This document shows, piece by piece, positions 6,459 to 12,313 of a stretch of 12,313 nt of DNA; position 1 is the stretch's first letter; every line of letters starts with the position of its first letter. The DNA is taken from positions 1 to 12,313 of the forward strand of contig JBDUCV010000062.1 in NCBI GenBank assembly GCA_040003255.1, in the 5' to 3' direction. The position numbers were made by a program, and so were the translations under genes. The notes beneath the pieces were generated by a model that saw nothing but the letters and a program-made list of their open reading frames with translations, was not told the origin of the DNA and searched no databases. Source of the DNA: JBDUCV01 sp040003255 (GTDB taxonomy: Bacteria > Actinomycetota > Actinomycetes > Mycobacteriales > Jatrophihabitantaceae).

Positions 6459-7889
6459 ATGACGACCGATGCCGAACGCGACCTGGACCTGATAGTCCTG
6501 GGGATGGGCCCCGGCGGCGAGGAAGTCGCTGGACGGATGGCCGAGGCCGGCTGGTCGGTGCTCGGTGTCGACCGTCATCTGGTCGGTGGTGAATGCCCCT
6601 ACTACGGCTGCATTCCCTCGAAGATGATGATCCGCGGGGCTGCTGTCCTTGCCGAGGCGCGACGCGTAGACGCCCTGGCCGGCTCCGCCACGGTGCAACC
6701 GGACTTCGCCCCGGTGAGCGCCCGCATCCGCGACGAAGCGACCGACGATTGGGACGACCAGGTGGCGGTCGACCGGTTCGAAAACCTCGGCGGGACCTTC
6801 GTTCGTGGTGTCGCAAGACTGGCCGGGCGCCGGGCCGACGGCGCAATCCAGGTCGAGGTCGACGGCACCGCATACGCCGCCACCCACGTCGTCGTCTCAG
6901 TCGGCACGGGGCCCGCGGTGCCACCGATCGACGGACTCGCCGACCTGCGTGGTGACTCCCCGAGTGCCGAGGGCCACATCTGGACGAATCGCGAGGCGGT
7001 TCAGGCCAAGACGGCGCCGTCGTCGCTTGTCGTGCTCGGCGGGGGCGCCATCGGTGTCGAGATGGCACAGGCTTTTGCTCGGTTCGGAACACGGGTGACC
7101 GTCGTCGAGGCCGCTGGGCGAATCCTCGGGCTCGAGGAGCCGGAAGCGTCCGAGGCCGTGTCCGCCGTCCTGGAGCGCGCAGGAATCACTGTTCGCACGG
7201 GGGTGGCCGCACGACGGGTCGCCGCGAGAGCAGACGGCGTCGAGGTGGGCCTCGCCGACGGCACCACGGTGACTGGCGAGAAGCTGCTGGTGGCCGTCGG
7301 ACGCAGGTCGAACCTCGCTGACGTGGCGCTCGACTCGGTGGGCCTGAACCCGGCCGCGCGCACCCTAGACGTCGATGATCACATGCAGGTTCTCGACGGC
7401 TCCGCTCCCGTCGACGGGCTGTACTCCGTGGGCGACGTCACCGGCCGCGGAGCGTTTACCCATGTGTCGGTGTGGCAGGCGAGGGTGCTCGTCGCGCATC
7501 TGCTCGGCCGCGAGGAGCCGTTCGGGGGATACCGGGGGATGGCGTGGGTAACGTTCACCGACCCCGAGGTAGGCCGGGTCGGGCTGACCGAGGCGCAGGC
7601 ACGCGACAACGGCTTGACGGTGCGCACCGGAACGACGGTGGTCGCGTCGAGCACGCGCGGTTGGATCCACGGTCCGGGCAACGACGGCATCATCAAATTG
7701 GTCGAGGACGCCGACCGAGGGGTGCTGGTCGGCGCTACCGTGGTCAGCCCGTACGGCGGCGAAATCCTGGGGCTGCTGACCCTGGCCGTGCACGCCGAGG
7801 TACCCGTCCAGGCGCTCGACACGATGCACTACGCCTACCCGACACTGCACCGTGCCGTGTCCGACGCGGTGCGGGATCTACTGTCCTGA
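6459..7889 (+). CDS. FAD/NAD(P)-dependent disulfide oxidoreductase, class I family, substrate unknown
   Basis: 476 residues laid out like dihydrolipoamide dehydrogenase, mercuric reductase and mycothione reductase. There is an FAD-binding GMGPGGEE (15-22), a redox disulfide C46-C51 in GGECPYYGCIPSK, an NAD(P)-binding GGGAIGVE (194-201), a second FAD motif YSVGDV (322-327), and a C-terminal dimer domain with FTDPEVGRVGLTE (366-378). The C-terminal active-site segment reads YAYPTLHR (458-465) where lipoamide dehydrogenases have HAHPTLSE. The catalytic His-Glu pair is therefore Tyr and Arg here, making lipoamide or other classical disulfide turnover doubtful. There is no N-terminal metal-binding domain and no terminal Cys pair as in MerA. 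It may act as an NAD(P)H quinone or electron-acceptor reductase. It diverges from glbO. Confidence 0.9.
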   Translation: MTTDAERDLDLIVLGMGPGGEEVAGRMAEAGWSVLGVDRHLVGGECPYYGCIPSKMMIRGAAVLAEARRVDALAGSATVQPDFAPVSARIRDEATDDWDDQVAVDRFENLGGTFVRGVARLAGRRADGAIQVEVDGTAYAATHVVVSVGTGPAVPPIDGLADLRGDSPSAEGHIWTNREAVQAKTAPSSLVVLGGGAIGVEMAQAFARFGTRVTVVEAAGRILGLEEPEASEAVSAVLERAGITVRTGVAARRVAARADGVEVGLADGTTVTGEKLLVAVGRRSNLADVALDSVGLNPAARTLDVDDHMQVLDGSAPVDGLYSVGDVTGRGAFTHVSVWQARVLVAHLLGREEPFGGYRGMAWVTFTDPEVGRVGLTEAQARDNGLTVRTGTTVVASSTRGWIHGPGNDGIIKLVEDADRGVLVGATVVSPYGGEILGLLTLAVHAEVPVQALDTMHYAYPTLHRAVSDAVRDLLS

Positions 7890-7964
7890 TTGGGACGGTG
7901 CGAGCGGCCTATTTGTGCCCGCCAGGTCGACGGTTGCGACACTCCGACACCACGATCCGGGGGT

Positions 7965-7974
7965 CGCACGTGCG
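7965..7974. repeat. Short palindrome CGCACGTGCG upstream of the HNH gene
   Basis: A perfect 10-bp palindrome centred 33 bp (about three helical turns) before the centre of the larger palindrome at 7996-8009. Short GC palindromes occur by chance in such DNA, so it is only a candidate secondary operator. The remaining 7890-8022 gap shows no promoter box I trust. Confidence 0.3.
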
Positions 7975-7995
7975 CCAGATCGCCACGTCAGGTTG

Positions 7996-8009
7996 ACTGG
8001 TGCACCAGT
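7996..8009. promoter_or_regulatory. 14-bp perfect palindrome flush against the HNH gene ribosome site
   Basis: ACTGGTGCACCAGT reads the same on both strands. Its last base is immediately followed by the Shine-Dalgarno at 8010. As DNA it could be an operator for a dimeric repressor. As RNA it could fold into a 5-bp stem with a TGCA loop beside the ribosome site. The pattern is certain; the role is inferred. Confidence 0.5.
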
Positions 8010-8019
8010 GGAGGTGATC
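8010..8019 (+). promoter_or_regulatory. Unusually complete Shine-Dalgarno of the HNH gene
   Basis: GGAGGTGATC is complementary to ten consecutive bases of the conserved bacterial 16S rRNA 3' end (GATCACCTCC). Its GGAGG core lies 8 nt before the ATG at 8023. It fixes the start of this gene and contrasts with the several starts in this window that have no ribosome site. Confidence 0.85.
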
Positions 8020-8022
8020 ACA

Positions 8023-8547
8023 ATGTCCGGGGCGCTGGTGCTCAACGCGACATACGAGCCGCTGTGCGTCGTGCCGCTGCGTCGCGCGGTCGTCCTGGTG
8101 CTGGCCGAGAAGGCTGTTGTGGTCGAGGCGGGCGACGACGTGATGCGCTCGGCTCGTACCTCGATCCAGGTTCCGACGGTCGTCCGGTTGTCCCACTACG
8201 TTCGGGTGCCCTACCGACGGGAGGTGCCGCTTACCCGGCGCGCCGTGCTCGATCGGGACGGCCACGCGTGCGTCTACTGCGGTATCCGCGCGGAAACGAT
8301 TGACCACGTCCGGCCGCGTTCGCGCGGCGGCCAGCACGTCTGGACGAATGTGGTCGCCGCCTGCGCCCGGTGCAACCACCGCAAGGGTGACCGGCTGATC
8401 GGCGAACTCGGCTGGCATCTCTCCGCGACACCGCTGCAGCCACCGGCCACGGTGGCTGTTGTTCTCGGCTGGGCCAAACGCGACCCGGCATGGCAGCGTT
8501 ATCTGTCGCTGGATTGGACGAGCGCCAAGATCGCGCCGGCCAGTTAG
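8023..8547 (+). CDS. HNH endonuclease family protein (Rv2469c-like)
   Basis: 174 residues. Residues 83-124 form a zinc-type HNH nuclease motif: C83-x2-C86, DHVRPRSRGG with D94-H95, N109 in WTNVV, then C114-x2-C117 and H119 in CARCNHRKGD. Such domains make a metal-dependent nick or cut in DNA. Before it lies a conserved domain beginning SGALVLNATYEPLCVVPLRRAV, seen in a widespread actinobacterial and cyanobacterial group of stand-alone HNH proteins whose cellular role is unknown. No methyltransferase or restriction partner is nearby, so it is unlikely to be a restriction enzyme. The ATG at 8023 is fixed by the strong Shine-Dalgarno. From memory it corresponds to Rv2469c. It is followed, 22 bp on, by an amidase gene that seems to have its own promoter. 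Confidence 0.93.
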   Translation: MSGALVLNATYEPLCVVPLRRAVVLVLAEKAVVVEAGDDVMRSARTSIQVPTVVRLSHYVRVPYRREVPLTRRAVLDRDGHACVYCGIRAETIDHVRPRSRGGQHVWTNVVAACARCNHRKGDRLIGELGWHLSATPLQPPATVAVVLGWAKRDPAWQRYLSLDWTSAKIAPAS

Positions 8548-8556
8548 CCAACGCGT

Positions 8557-8562
8557 TAGCGT
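8557..8562 (+). promoter_or_regulatory. Putative -10 box for leaderless amidase gene
   Basis: TAGCGT (TAnnnT) begins 10 nt after the HNH stop codon and is followed by exactly 7 nt (GCAGCAC) and the GTG at 8570. This predicts transcription starting at the start codon. There is no Shine-Dalgarno in the 22-bp gap, which supports leaderless initiation over read-through translation. Confidence 0.5.
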
Positions 8563-8569
8563 GCAGCAC

Positions 8570-10000
8570 GTGACCGAGTTGCATGACCTGACCGCACTCG
8601 GCGCCGCCGCCGCCGTCCGCCGCAAGGAGGTCAGCCCGGTCGAACTCGTCGAACACGCGCTGGACCGCATCGAGCGCCTCGACGACCAACTGGGCGCTTT
8701 CGTGACGTTGACCGCCGAGACTGCGCGCCAACAAGCCAAGCAGGCCGAGGCTGACGTACTGGCTGGCGACGATCCGGCGGCGCTGCCGCCGTTTCATGGT
8801 GTGCCGACAGCGATCAAAGACTTGACGCTCACCAAGGGCGTCCCCACCAAACTCGGCTCAGCGCTCTACACCGACTTCGTCCCCGACGTCGACGACCACG
8901 TCGTGACGCTGCTGAAGGCCGCCGGCCTAATCAGCCTCGGCAAGACCGCCACCCCGGAATTCGGCCTGCCCTGCTACACCGAGACCGACATCGGGCCGCC
9001 GGCCCGAACACCGTGGGACACCGGTCGGCTCTCGGGCGGTTCGAGCGGTGGCGCCGGCGCCGCGGTGGGGGCCGGACTGATCCCCATCGCTCAGGGCAGT
9101 GACGGGGGCGGGTCGATCCGCATCCCGGCCAGCGCCTGCGGCCTGGTCGGGCTGAAGACCGCGCGAGGCCGCGTCTCCCGCGGGCCGATCGACCTCGACC
9201 CAACCCGGTTGTCCGTGTTTGGGCCACTCGCGCGGACGGTGCGCGACGCGGCCGCATTCCTGGACGTGGTCGCGATCCCACAGCCCGGCGACCCGGATCC
9301 GCTGCCACGCCTGCCCGCTGGCGAGACGTTCCTGGGTTGGTGTGATCGCGAGCCCGGTCGGCTGCGCATCGGTCGGTTCATCGACTCGCCGATCCCCGCT
9401 GACGTCGACCCGCAGGTGCGTGCCGCGTGGGAACGCACCAGCGAGTTGCTGGCCCAGCTCGGTCACGAGATCGTCAATGTCACGGCGCCGTTCCCACCGG
9501 AGGCGATCACGACGTTCGAGATGGTCTGGTCGGTTGCCGCGCATTCCGCGCCGGTCGATCCGGCCCGGGAAGCCGAATTGCGGCCCCTTACCCGCTACCT
9601 GCGCGCCCGGGGGGCGGCGGTCAGCGGTCCGCAATACGCGCAGGCGACTGGCCTGCTCGGGCTGTTCGCCCGGCAGGCAATGGCGGCGACGGAGCACCTC
9701 GACGCCGTCCTCGCGCCGACGCTCGCGCAGCTGCCCCGCCCAGTCGGCTGGTTCGACCACGACGGCGACCCGGCGGCTGATTTCGAGCGGCAGAAGCAGT
9801 TCACGCCTTATACGGCGATGTACAACATGACCGGCCAGCCCGCGATCTCCTTGCCGGTGCACCAAAGCACCGAAGGTTTGCCGATCGGGATGATGCTGGC
9901 CGGCCGCCGCGATGGGGAAGCACCGCTGTTGTCGCTGGCCGCGCAGGTTGAGGGCGCGGCGCCCTGGATCGACCGGCATCCACCGATCTGGACGGCCTGA
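8570..10000 (+). CDS. Amidase-signature family hydrolase
   Basis: 476 residues with a complete amidase-signature catalytic triad: K83 in VPTAIKDL, cis-Ser S158 in the GGSSGGAGAAV loop, and nucleophile S182 in GSDGGGSIRIPAS. The spacings (75 and 24) equal those of GatA. The family cleaves carboxamides, C-N bonds of varied small molecules, or Gln in tRNA-dependent amidation. The C-terminal NMTGQPAISLPV (419-430) is also typical. No gatB or gatC gene is adjacent, so it is probably a stand-alone amidase of unknown substrate. Start: GTG 8570, giving MTELHDLTALG; a GTG at 8561 would add three residues but lies inside the proposed -10 box. It is cytoplasmic, with no signal peptide. Confidence 0.93.
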   Translation: MTELHDLTALGAAAAVRRKEVSPVELVEHALDRIERLDDQLGAFVTLTAETARQQAKQAEADVLAGDDPAALPPFHGVPTAIKDLTLTKGVPTKLGSALYTDFVPDVDDHVVTLLKAAGLISLGKTATPEFGLPCYTETDIGPPARTPWDTGRLSGGSSGGAGAAVGAGLIPIAQGSDGGGSIRIPASACGLVGLKTARGRVSRGPIDLDPTRLSVFGPLARTVRDAAAFLDVVAIPQPGDPDPLPRLPAGETFLGWCDREPGRLRIGRFIDSPIPADVDPQVRAAWERTSELLAQLGHEIVNVTAPFPPEAITTFEMVWSVAAHSAPVDPAREAELRPLTRYLRARGAAVSGPQYAQATGLLGLFARQAMAATEHLDAVLAPTLAQLPRPVGWFDHDGDPAADFERQKQFTPYTAMYNMTGQPAISLPVHQSTEGLPIGMMLAGRRDGEAPLLSLAAQVEGAAPWIDRHPPIWTA

Positions 10001-10047
10001 CCGGTGCGCAGACGCGTGCCCTCCTCGAGGGGTGGCAGCGGGTTCGC

Positions 10048-10053
10048 TACCGT
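10048..10053 (+). promoter_or_regulatory. Putative -10 box before the micro-ORF and the CtaJ-like gene
   Basis: TACCGT (TAnnnT) is followed by 6 nt (GTCGAC) and a GTG at 10060, repeating the geometry of the other leaderless starts in this window. Transcription from here would begin at the GTG and run into the CtaJ-like gene 53 nt later. No clear -35 box is visible. Confidence 0.45.
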
Positions 10054-10059
10054 GTCGAC

Positions 10060-10116
10060 GTGATCACCGGACGTGAAGCGCGGGGTTTGTGCGCTCGGAT
10101 GCAGGGGCCGGCATGA
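10060..10116 (+). CDS. Possible leaderless 18-codon upstream ORF coupled to the CtaJ-like gene
   Basis: From GTG 10060 the frame encodes VITGREARGLCARMQGPA and stops at TGA 10114-10116, which overlaps the next ATG (10113) in the sequence ATGA. A TAnnnT box 6 nt upstream would make it the first codon of the mRNA. Leaderless micro-ORFs of this type are known in mycobacteria, and a few sense an amino acid; this one has only one Cys and no residue run. Its length and overlap suggest translation coupling, but an open 18-codon frame can arise by chance, so this is tentative. Confidence 0.35.
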   Translation: MITGREARGLCARMQGPA

Positions 10117-10439
10117 ACATCGTCCAGACCGTGCTGATCTTCGCGGGAATTCCCGCGGCGATCTTCGCCGTGTTCGCGCTAGCAGTTTACGGTCGCAGCC
10201 AGGGTCGGCTGCATACGCGCTACCGGCCCGGACGGGCCTGGACCTTCCGGCCTGTGTGGTACCTGCCCCATCCGGACGGTGCACGCCAGGTTTCCGCGGC
10301 AGCGCTGAACACACCTTCGGCGCTAGCGCCGGGCACCACCTCCGCGCCGGCGATCGAGACCACTCCCGCGGCAGCGATTGAATCGGCGCAGCCTCCCGTC
10401 GGCCCGGTCGCGGTGGGAGGTGCAAGCGGTGAGTGGTGA
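10113..10439 (+). CDS. One-helix membrane protein resembling actinobacterial aa3 oxidase subunit CtaJ
   Basis: 108 residues: a single N-terminal transmembrane helix (NIVQTVLIFAGIPAAIFAVF and on to about residue 26), then a basic segment GRSQGRLHTRYRPGRAWTFRPVWYLPHPDG (27-56) and a Pro/Ala/Thr-rich flexible tail. The helix followed by an RYRPGxxW...PVWY motif matches my memory of CtaJ, an accessory subunit of the cytochrome bcc-aa3 supercomplex. In M. smegmatis its gene lies near pepN rather than with the other oxidase genes. The ATG at 10113 is chosen because CAGGGG (10102-10107) lies 5 nt upstream and the helix begins directly. It overlaps the downstream gene by 11 bp, implying coupling. The family call is from recall, not a search. 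Confidence 0.7.
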   Translation: MNIVQTVLIFAGIPAAIFAVFALAVYGRSQGRLHTRYRPGRAWTFRPVWYLPHPDGARQVSAAALNTPSALAPGTTSAPAIETTPAAAIESAQPPVGPVAVGGASGEW

Positions 10440-10854
10440 GGTCGTTGCATCGCGCGCGGCGCTCGGCAGCGGGCCGTCCGTCGGCCGTGCCGACACGCCG
10501 GAGCCGTTCTCGCCCAGCCAGCTGGCGCGCATCGACGAGGCGCTGACCTTATCCAGTCGCGAGACCGGGCTGACCTTCAGCCTCTACGTCGGCGAGCTCG
10601 CCGACCCGTCGCGCGTCACGGCTGAGACATTGTTCAGCCAGCTGGTTGACGCGCACGAACCGGTGCTCATCGCGGTGTCGCCGGGCCAGCGGATCCTGCA
10701 GATCGTTACCGGTGAGGGCGCAGCCCGCCGATTGCCCAATCGCTCGTGCGCGCTCGCTGCCCTAGGCATGCGGGCGTCATTCTCGAACGGCGACCTGACC
10801 GGCGGCATCGTCAACGGATTGCGGATGCTCGCCGACGCGGCCGGTCGCCGCTAG
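10429..10854 (+). CDS. Conserved actinobacterial protein, Rv2468c-like (DUF5130 type)
   Basis: 141 residues, with no signal peptide and no membrane helix. After a variable 25-residue start, the region FSPSQLARIDEALTLSSRETGLTFSLYVGEL and IAVSPGQRILQIVTGEGAARRLPN resembles the alpha/beta fold of TPM-domain proteins. The motif GDLTGGIVNGLRML ends the conserved part. No catalytic residues are recognisable. The GTG at 10429 is preceded by GGGAGG (10415-10420), a good ribosome site 8 nt away, and the start lies inside the CtaJ-like gene (11-bp overlap), so the two are likely made together. From memory it corresponds to Rv2468c, next to pepN in mycobacteria. Its stop overlaps the pepN stop on the opposite strand. 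Confidence 0.82.
   Translation: MSGEVVASRAALGSGPSVGRADTPEPFSPSQLARIDEALTLSSRETGLTFSLYVGELADPSRVTAETLFSQLVDAHEPVLIAVSPGQRILQIVTGEGAARRLPNRSCALAALGMRASFSNGDLTGGIVNGLRMLADAAGRR
10851..10854. other. Interlocked stop codons of two convergent genes
   Basis: CTAG is its own reverse complement. It supplies TAG at 10852-10854 for the Rv2468c-like gene on the plus strand and TAG at 10853-10851 for pepN on the minus strand. The two genes therefore overlap by four bases tail to tail, with no room for a terminator between them. Confidence 0.95.
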
Positions 10855-12313
10855 GCAGACTGCTCTGGTTCGTCCACGGCACGCGCGCGCAGGGCCCGGG
10901 CAACATCCGCGCGTCCTTCGCCGACGAGCCGACGTAACGCCGGCGGCAACTGTGGTTGTGCCAAAAACGCGTCGGCGGCCGCGAGTGTCGTGTCGGTAAT
11001 CGTCGACGGCCAGGTCGGGAACAACCCGATGACGACCTGCTGGGCCAGCTCGCTGGTGCGCCGACGCCACACCTCCGGCACCCCGGCGAAGTACCGCTCG
11101 ACGTAAGGCACGAGCAGCTCGCCGTGCAACCGGTGGGCAAAGCCGGCGATGATCGCCTCCTGCATCGAGTTGGGCACGTTGTCGTCCTCGACCGCCAGCT
11201 GCCATGCACGGGCCTTGGCCTCGGCAGTGGGCTCCAACGCGCGGGCGGTGGCCGCATGGCGCTGACCAGCTGCGGACGGATCGCGCTCGAGCTCAGCGGC
11301 GATCACGTCCTCGCCGATCGCACCCCGGGCGGAAAGTGCCTGCACAATCAACCAGCGCAGCTCGTCGTCGATTGCCAGCCCGTCGATGACCACGTCGCCC
11401 GTGCGCAGTCCCTGCAGCACGGCGGTGTGTTCTTCAGTCTGAGCCGCGGCGACGAACGCGTGGGTCCACGCCAGCTGGTGATCCGAACTCGGTTCCGCCG
11501 CGCGGGCAGCGTCCAGAGCGTGGGAGGCGAGCGCGACGAAACCCTGAGGCGCCCACGCCGGGTCGGCGTAGAGCTCGAGCGCGCGTATGGCGTGCCGGTT
11601 GATGGACTGCAGCAGCCCGATGTCAGTCTCGGCAGCAGCTCCGGACAGCACGAGCCTGAGGTAGTCCCGGGTCGCGAGCTCGCCGTCACGCGTCATGTCC
11701 CAAGCCGCCGACCAGGCCAGCGCCCGCGGCAGCGACTCGGCCAGTCTGCCGATGCCCCCGGCGCGCAGGGTGCGCAAGCTACGTTCGTCCAGGCGCAGCT
11801 TGCAATAGGCGAGGTCGTCGTCGTTCACCAGGAGCAGATCGGATTGGACGAGCCCGATCATCTGCTCAACGGCGGTGCGCTCGCTGGAAATCTCGAGTTC
11901 GACCCGTCCGGTGCGGACGAGCTGCCCGCCCTGCGGGTCGTCGTGGTACAGCCCGATCGCAAGGCGGTGCGGCCGAACCACGTTGGACGAGGCGATGTCG
12001 TTAGGAGCCGACTGGACGAGATCGAAGGTGGCGTAGTGGCCACTTTCATCCAGGGTGAATTCTGGCCAGATCGTGTTGATACCAGCGGTCTCCAGCCAGA
12101 GTTTCGACCACGACCCGAGCTCGCGCCCCGATGAGCGCTCGAGTGCGCCGAGCAGGTCGGCCAACGTCGTGTTGCCGTACGCGTGCTCGGTGAAGTAGTC
12201 CCGTAGGCCTGCCAAGAACTGTTCGACCCCGACGTAGGCCGCCAACTGTTTGAGCACGCTGGCGCCCTTGGCGTAGGTGATGCCGTCGAAGTTCACCTCG
12301 GCGGTCTGCACAT
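10851..12313 (-). CDS. pepN: Aminopeptidase N (M1 zinc metallopeptidase), C-terminal part, cut by the window end
   Basis: 487 codons are visible; the 5' part, including the catalytic HExxH...E zinc site, lies beyond the window. The visible part starts inside the catalytic domain with VQTAEVNFDGITYAKGASVL, which contains the conserved Tyr that stabilises the transition state in M1 enzymes. Segments typical of the family follow: LRDYFTEHAYGNTTLADLL, then SWSKLWLETAGINTIWPEF, then an all-helical ERAP1-C-like domain from about residue 180 onward. The family removes N-terminal residues from peptides in the cytoplasm. The total length, judging from actinobacterial PepN proteins, should be about 850 residues. 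The frame is open across the window edge, so this is a truncation of the window, not of the gene. From memory it corresponds to Rv2467. Confidence 0.95.
   Translation of the reverse strand, partial: VQTAEVNFDGITYAKGASVLKQLAAYVGVEQFLAGLRDYFTEHAYGNTTLADLLGALERSSGRELGSWSKLWLETAGINTIWPEFTLDESGHYATFDLVQSAPNDIASSNVVRPHRLAIGLYHDDPQGGQLVRTGRVELEISSERTAVEQMIGLVQSDLLLVNDDDLAYCKLRLDERSLRTLRAGGIGRLAESLPRALAWSAAWDMTRDGELATRDYLRLVLSGAAAETDIGLLQSINRHAIRALELYADPAWAPQGFVALASHALDAARAAEPSSDHQLAWTHAFVAAAQTEEHTAVLQGLRTGDVVIDGLAIDDELRWLIVQALSARGAIGEDVIAAELERDPSAAGQRHAATARALEPTAEAKARAWQLAVEDDNVPNSMQEAIIAGFAHRLHGELLVPYVERYFAGVPEVWRRRTSELAQQVVIGLFPTWPSTITDTTLAAADAFLAQPQLPPALRRLVGEGRADVARALRARAVDEPEQSA

Noticed and set aside
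6459..7889. Mercuric reductase and a mercury-resistance locus
   Set aside because: The protein lacks the N-terminal metal-binding domain and C-terminal Cys pair of MerA, and no merR, merT, merP or merB is nearby; the divergent gene is a globin.
7935..7968. TGCGAC...GTCGCA inverted repeat after the flavoprotein gene
   Set aside because: Six-base arms with a 22-nt loop fall within chance expectation for this base composition.
8570..10000. GatA subunit of the tRNA amidotransferase
   Set aside because: The catalytic triad is shared by the whole amidase family; gatC and gatB are not adjacent and the C-terminal half does not look like GatA.
10019..10031. Hairpin CCCTC-CTC-GAGGG after the amidase as a terminator
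   Set aside because: A 5-bp stem with a 3-nt loop and no U tract is too weak and common in GC-rich DNA to call.
10956..12134. 392-residue plus-strand frame opposite pepN
   Set aside because: Antisense shadow of a well-supported gene; composition is Arg/Gly/Gln rich with no family motif.

Overview
The window is chromosomal DNA from a high-GC actinobacterium. It is strongly G/C rich by eye (not computed), with many GTG starts. Several genes appear to start without a 5' leader, each with a TAnnnT box 6-7 nt before the start codon, as is common in mycobacteria and relatives. From memory, the gene order matches the M. tuberculosis block Rv2478c-Rv2467: ssbB, ettA, a hotdog thioesterase, Rv2474c, glbO, an HNH protein, Rv2468c, pepN. 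The left end resembles the orn/tRNA-His/tRNA-Lys neighbourhood of the same genomes. I infer an actinomycete related to, but not necessarily within, the Mycobacteriales. I see no insertion sequence, prophage, CRISPR array or plasmid function.

Layout, left to right. (1) 1-1246: partial tRNA-Lys(CTT), tRNA-His(GTG) and oligoribonuclease orn on the minus strand; a pterin-4a-carbinolamine dehydratase diverging from orn; then tRNA-Arg(TCT) on the minus strand. (2) 1294-2473: a 45-residue membrane protein (minus) divergent from a GlxA-type AraC regulator, with an inverted repeat between them. (3) 2650-6008, plus strand: an SSB paralogue, then the ribosome-associated ABC-F ATPase EttA, a hotdog thioesterase and a conserved protein of unknown function. 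The last three are tightly packed and likely co-transcribed. A perfect 13-bp hairpin separates ssb from ettA. (4) 6020-7889: truncated haemoglobin GlbO (minus) divergent from a disulfide-oxidoreductase-type flavoprotein. (5) 8023-10000: HNH endonuclease, then an amidase-signature hydrolase with its own apparent leaderless promoter. (6) 10060-10854: a possible leaderless 18-codon ORF coupled to a CtaJ-like one-helix membrane protein, which overlaps an Rv2468c-like gene. (7) 10851-12313: the C-terminal part of aminopeptidase N on the minus strand, cut by the window end.

Most genes are housekeeping: nanoRNA and pGpG turnover (Orn), translation-energy coupling (EttA), ssDNA binding, acyl-CoA hydrolysis, peptide turnover (PepN), and respiration or oxygen-linked functions (GlbO, CtaJ-like protein, flavoprotein). 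I did not find a clear new multi-gene system. The best unexplained signals are regulatory: the ssb-ettA hairpin, the palindrome flush against an unusually complete Shine-Dalgarno before the HNH gene, the coupled micro-ORF, and the repeated leaderless architecture.

No gene-free stretch exceeds 300 bases. The longest gaps are 2474-2649, 3112-3251, 7890-8022 and 10001-10112. What they contain is listed below; apart from the listed sites I see nothing else in them.
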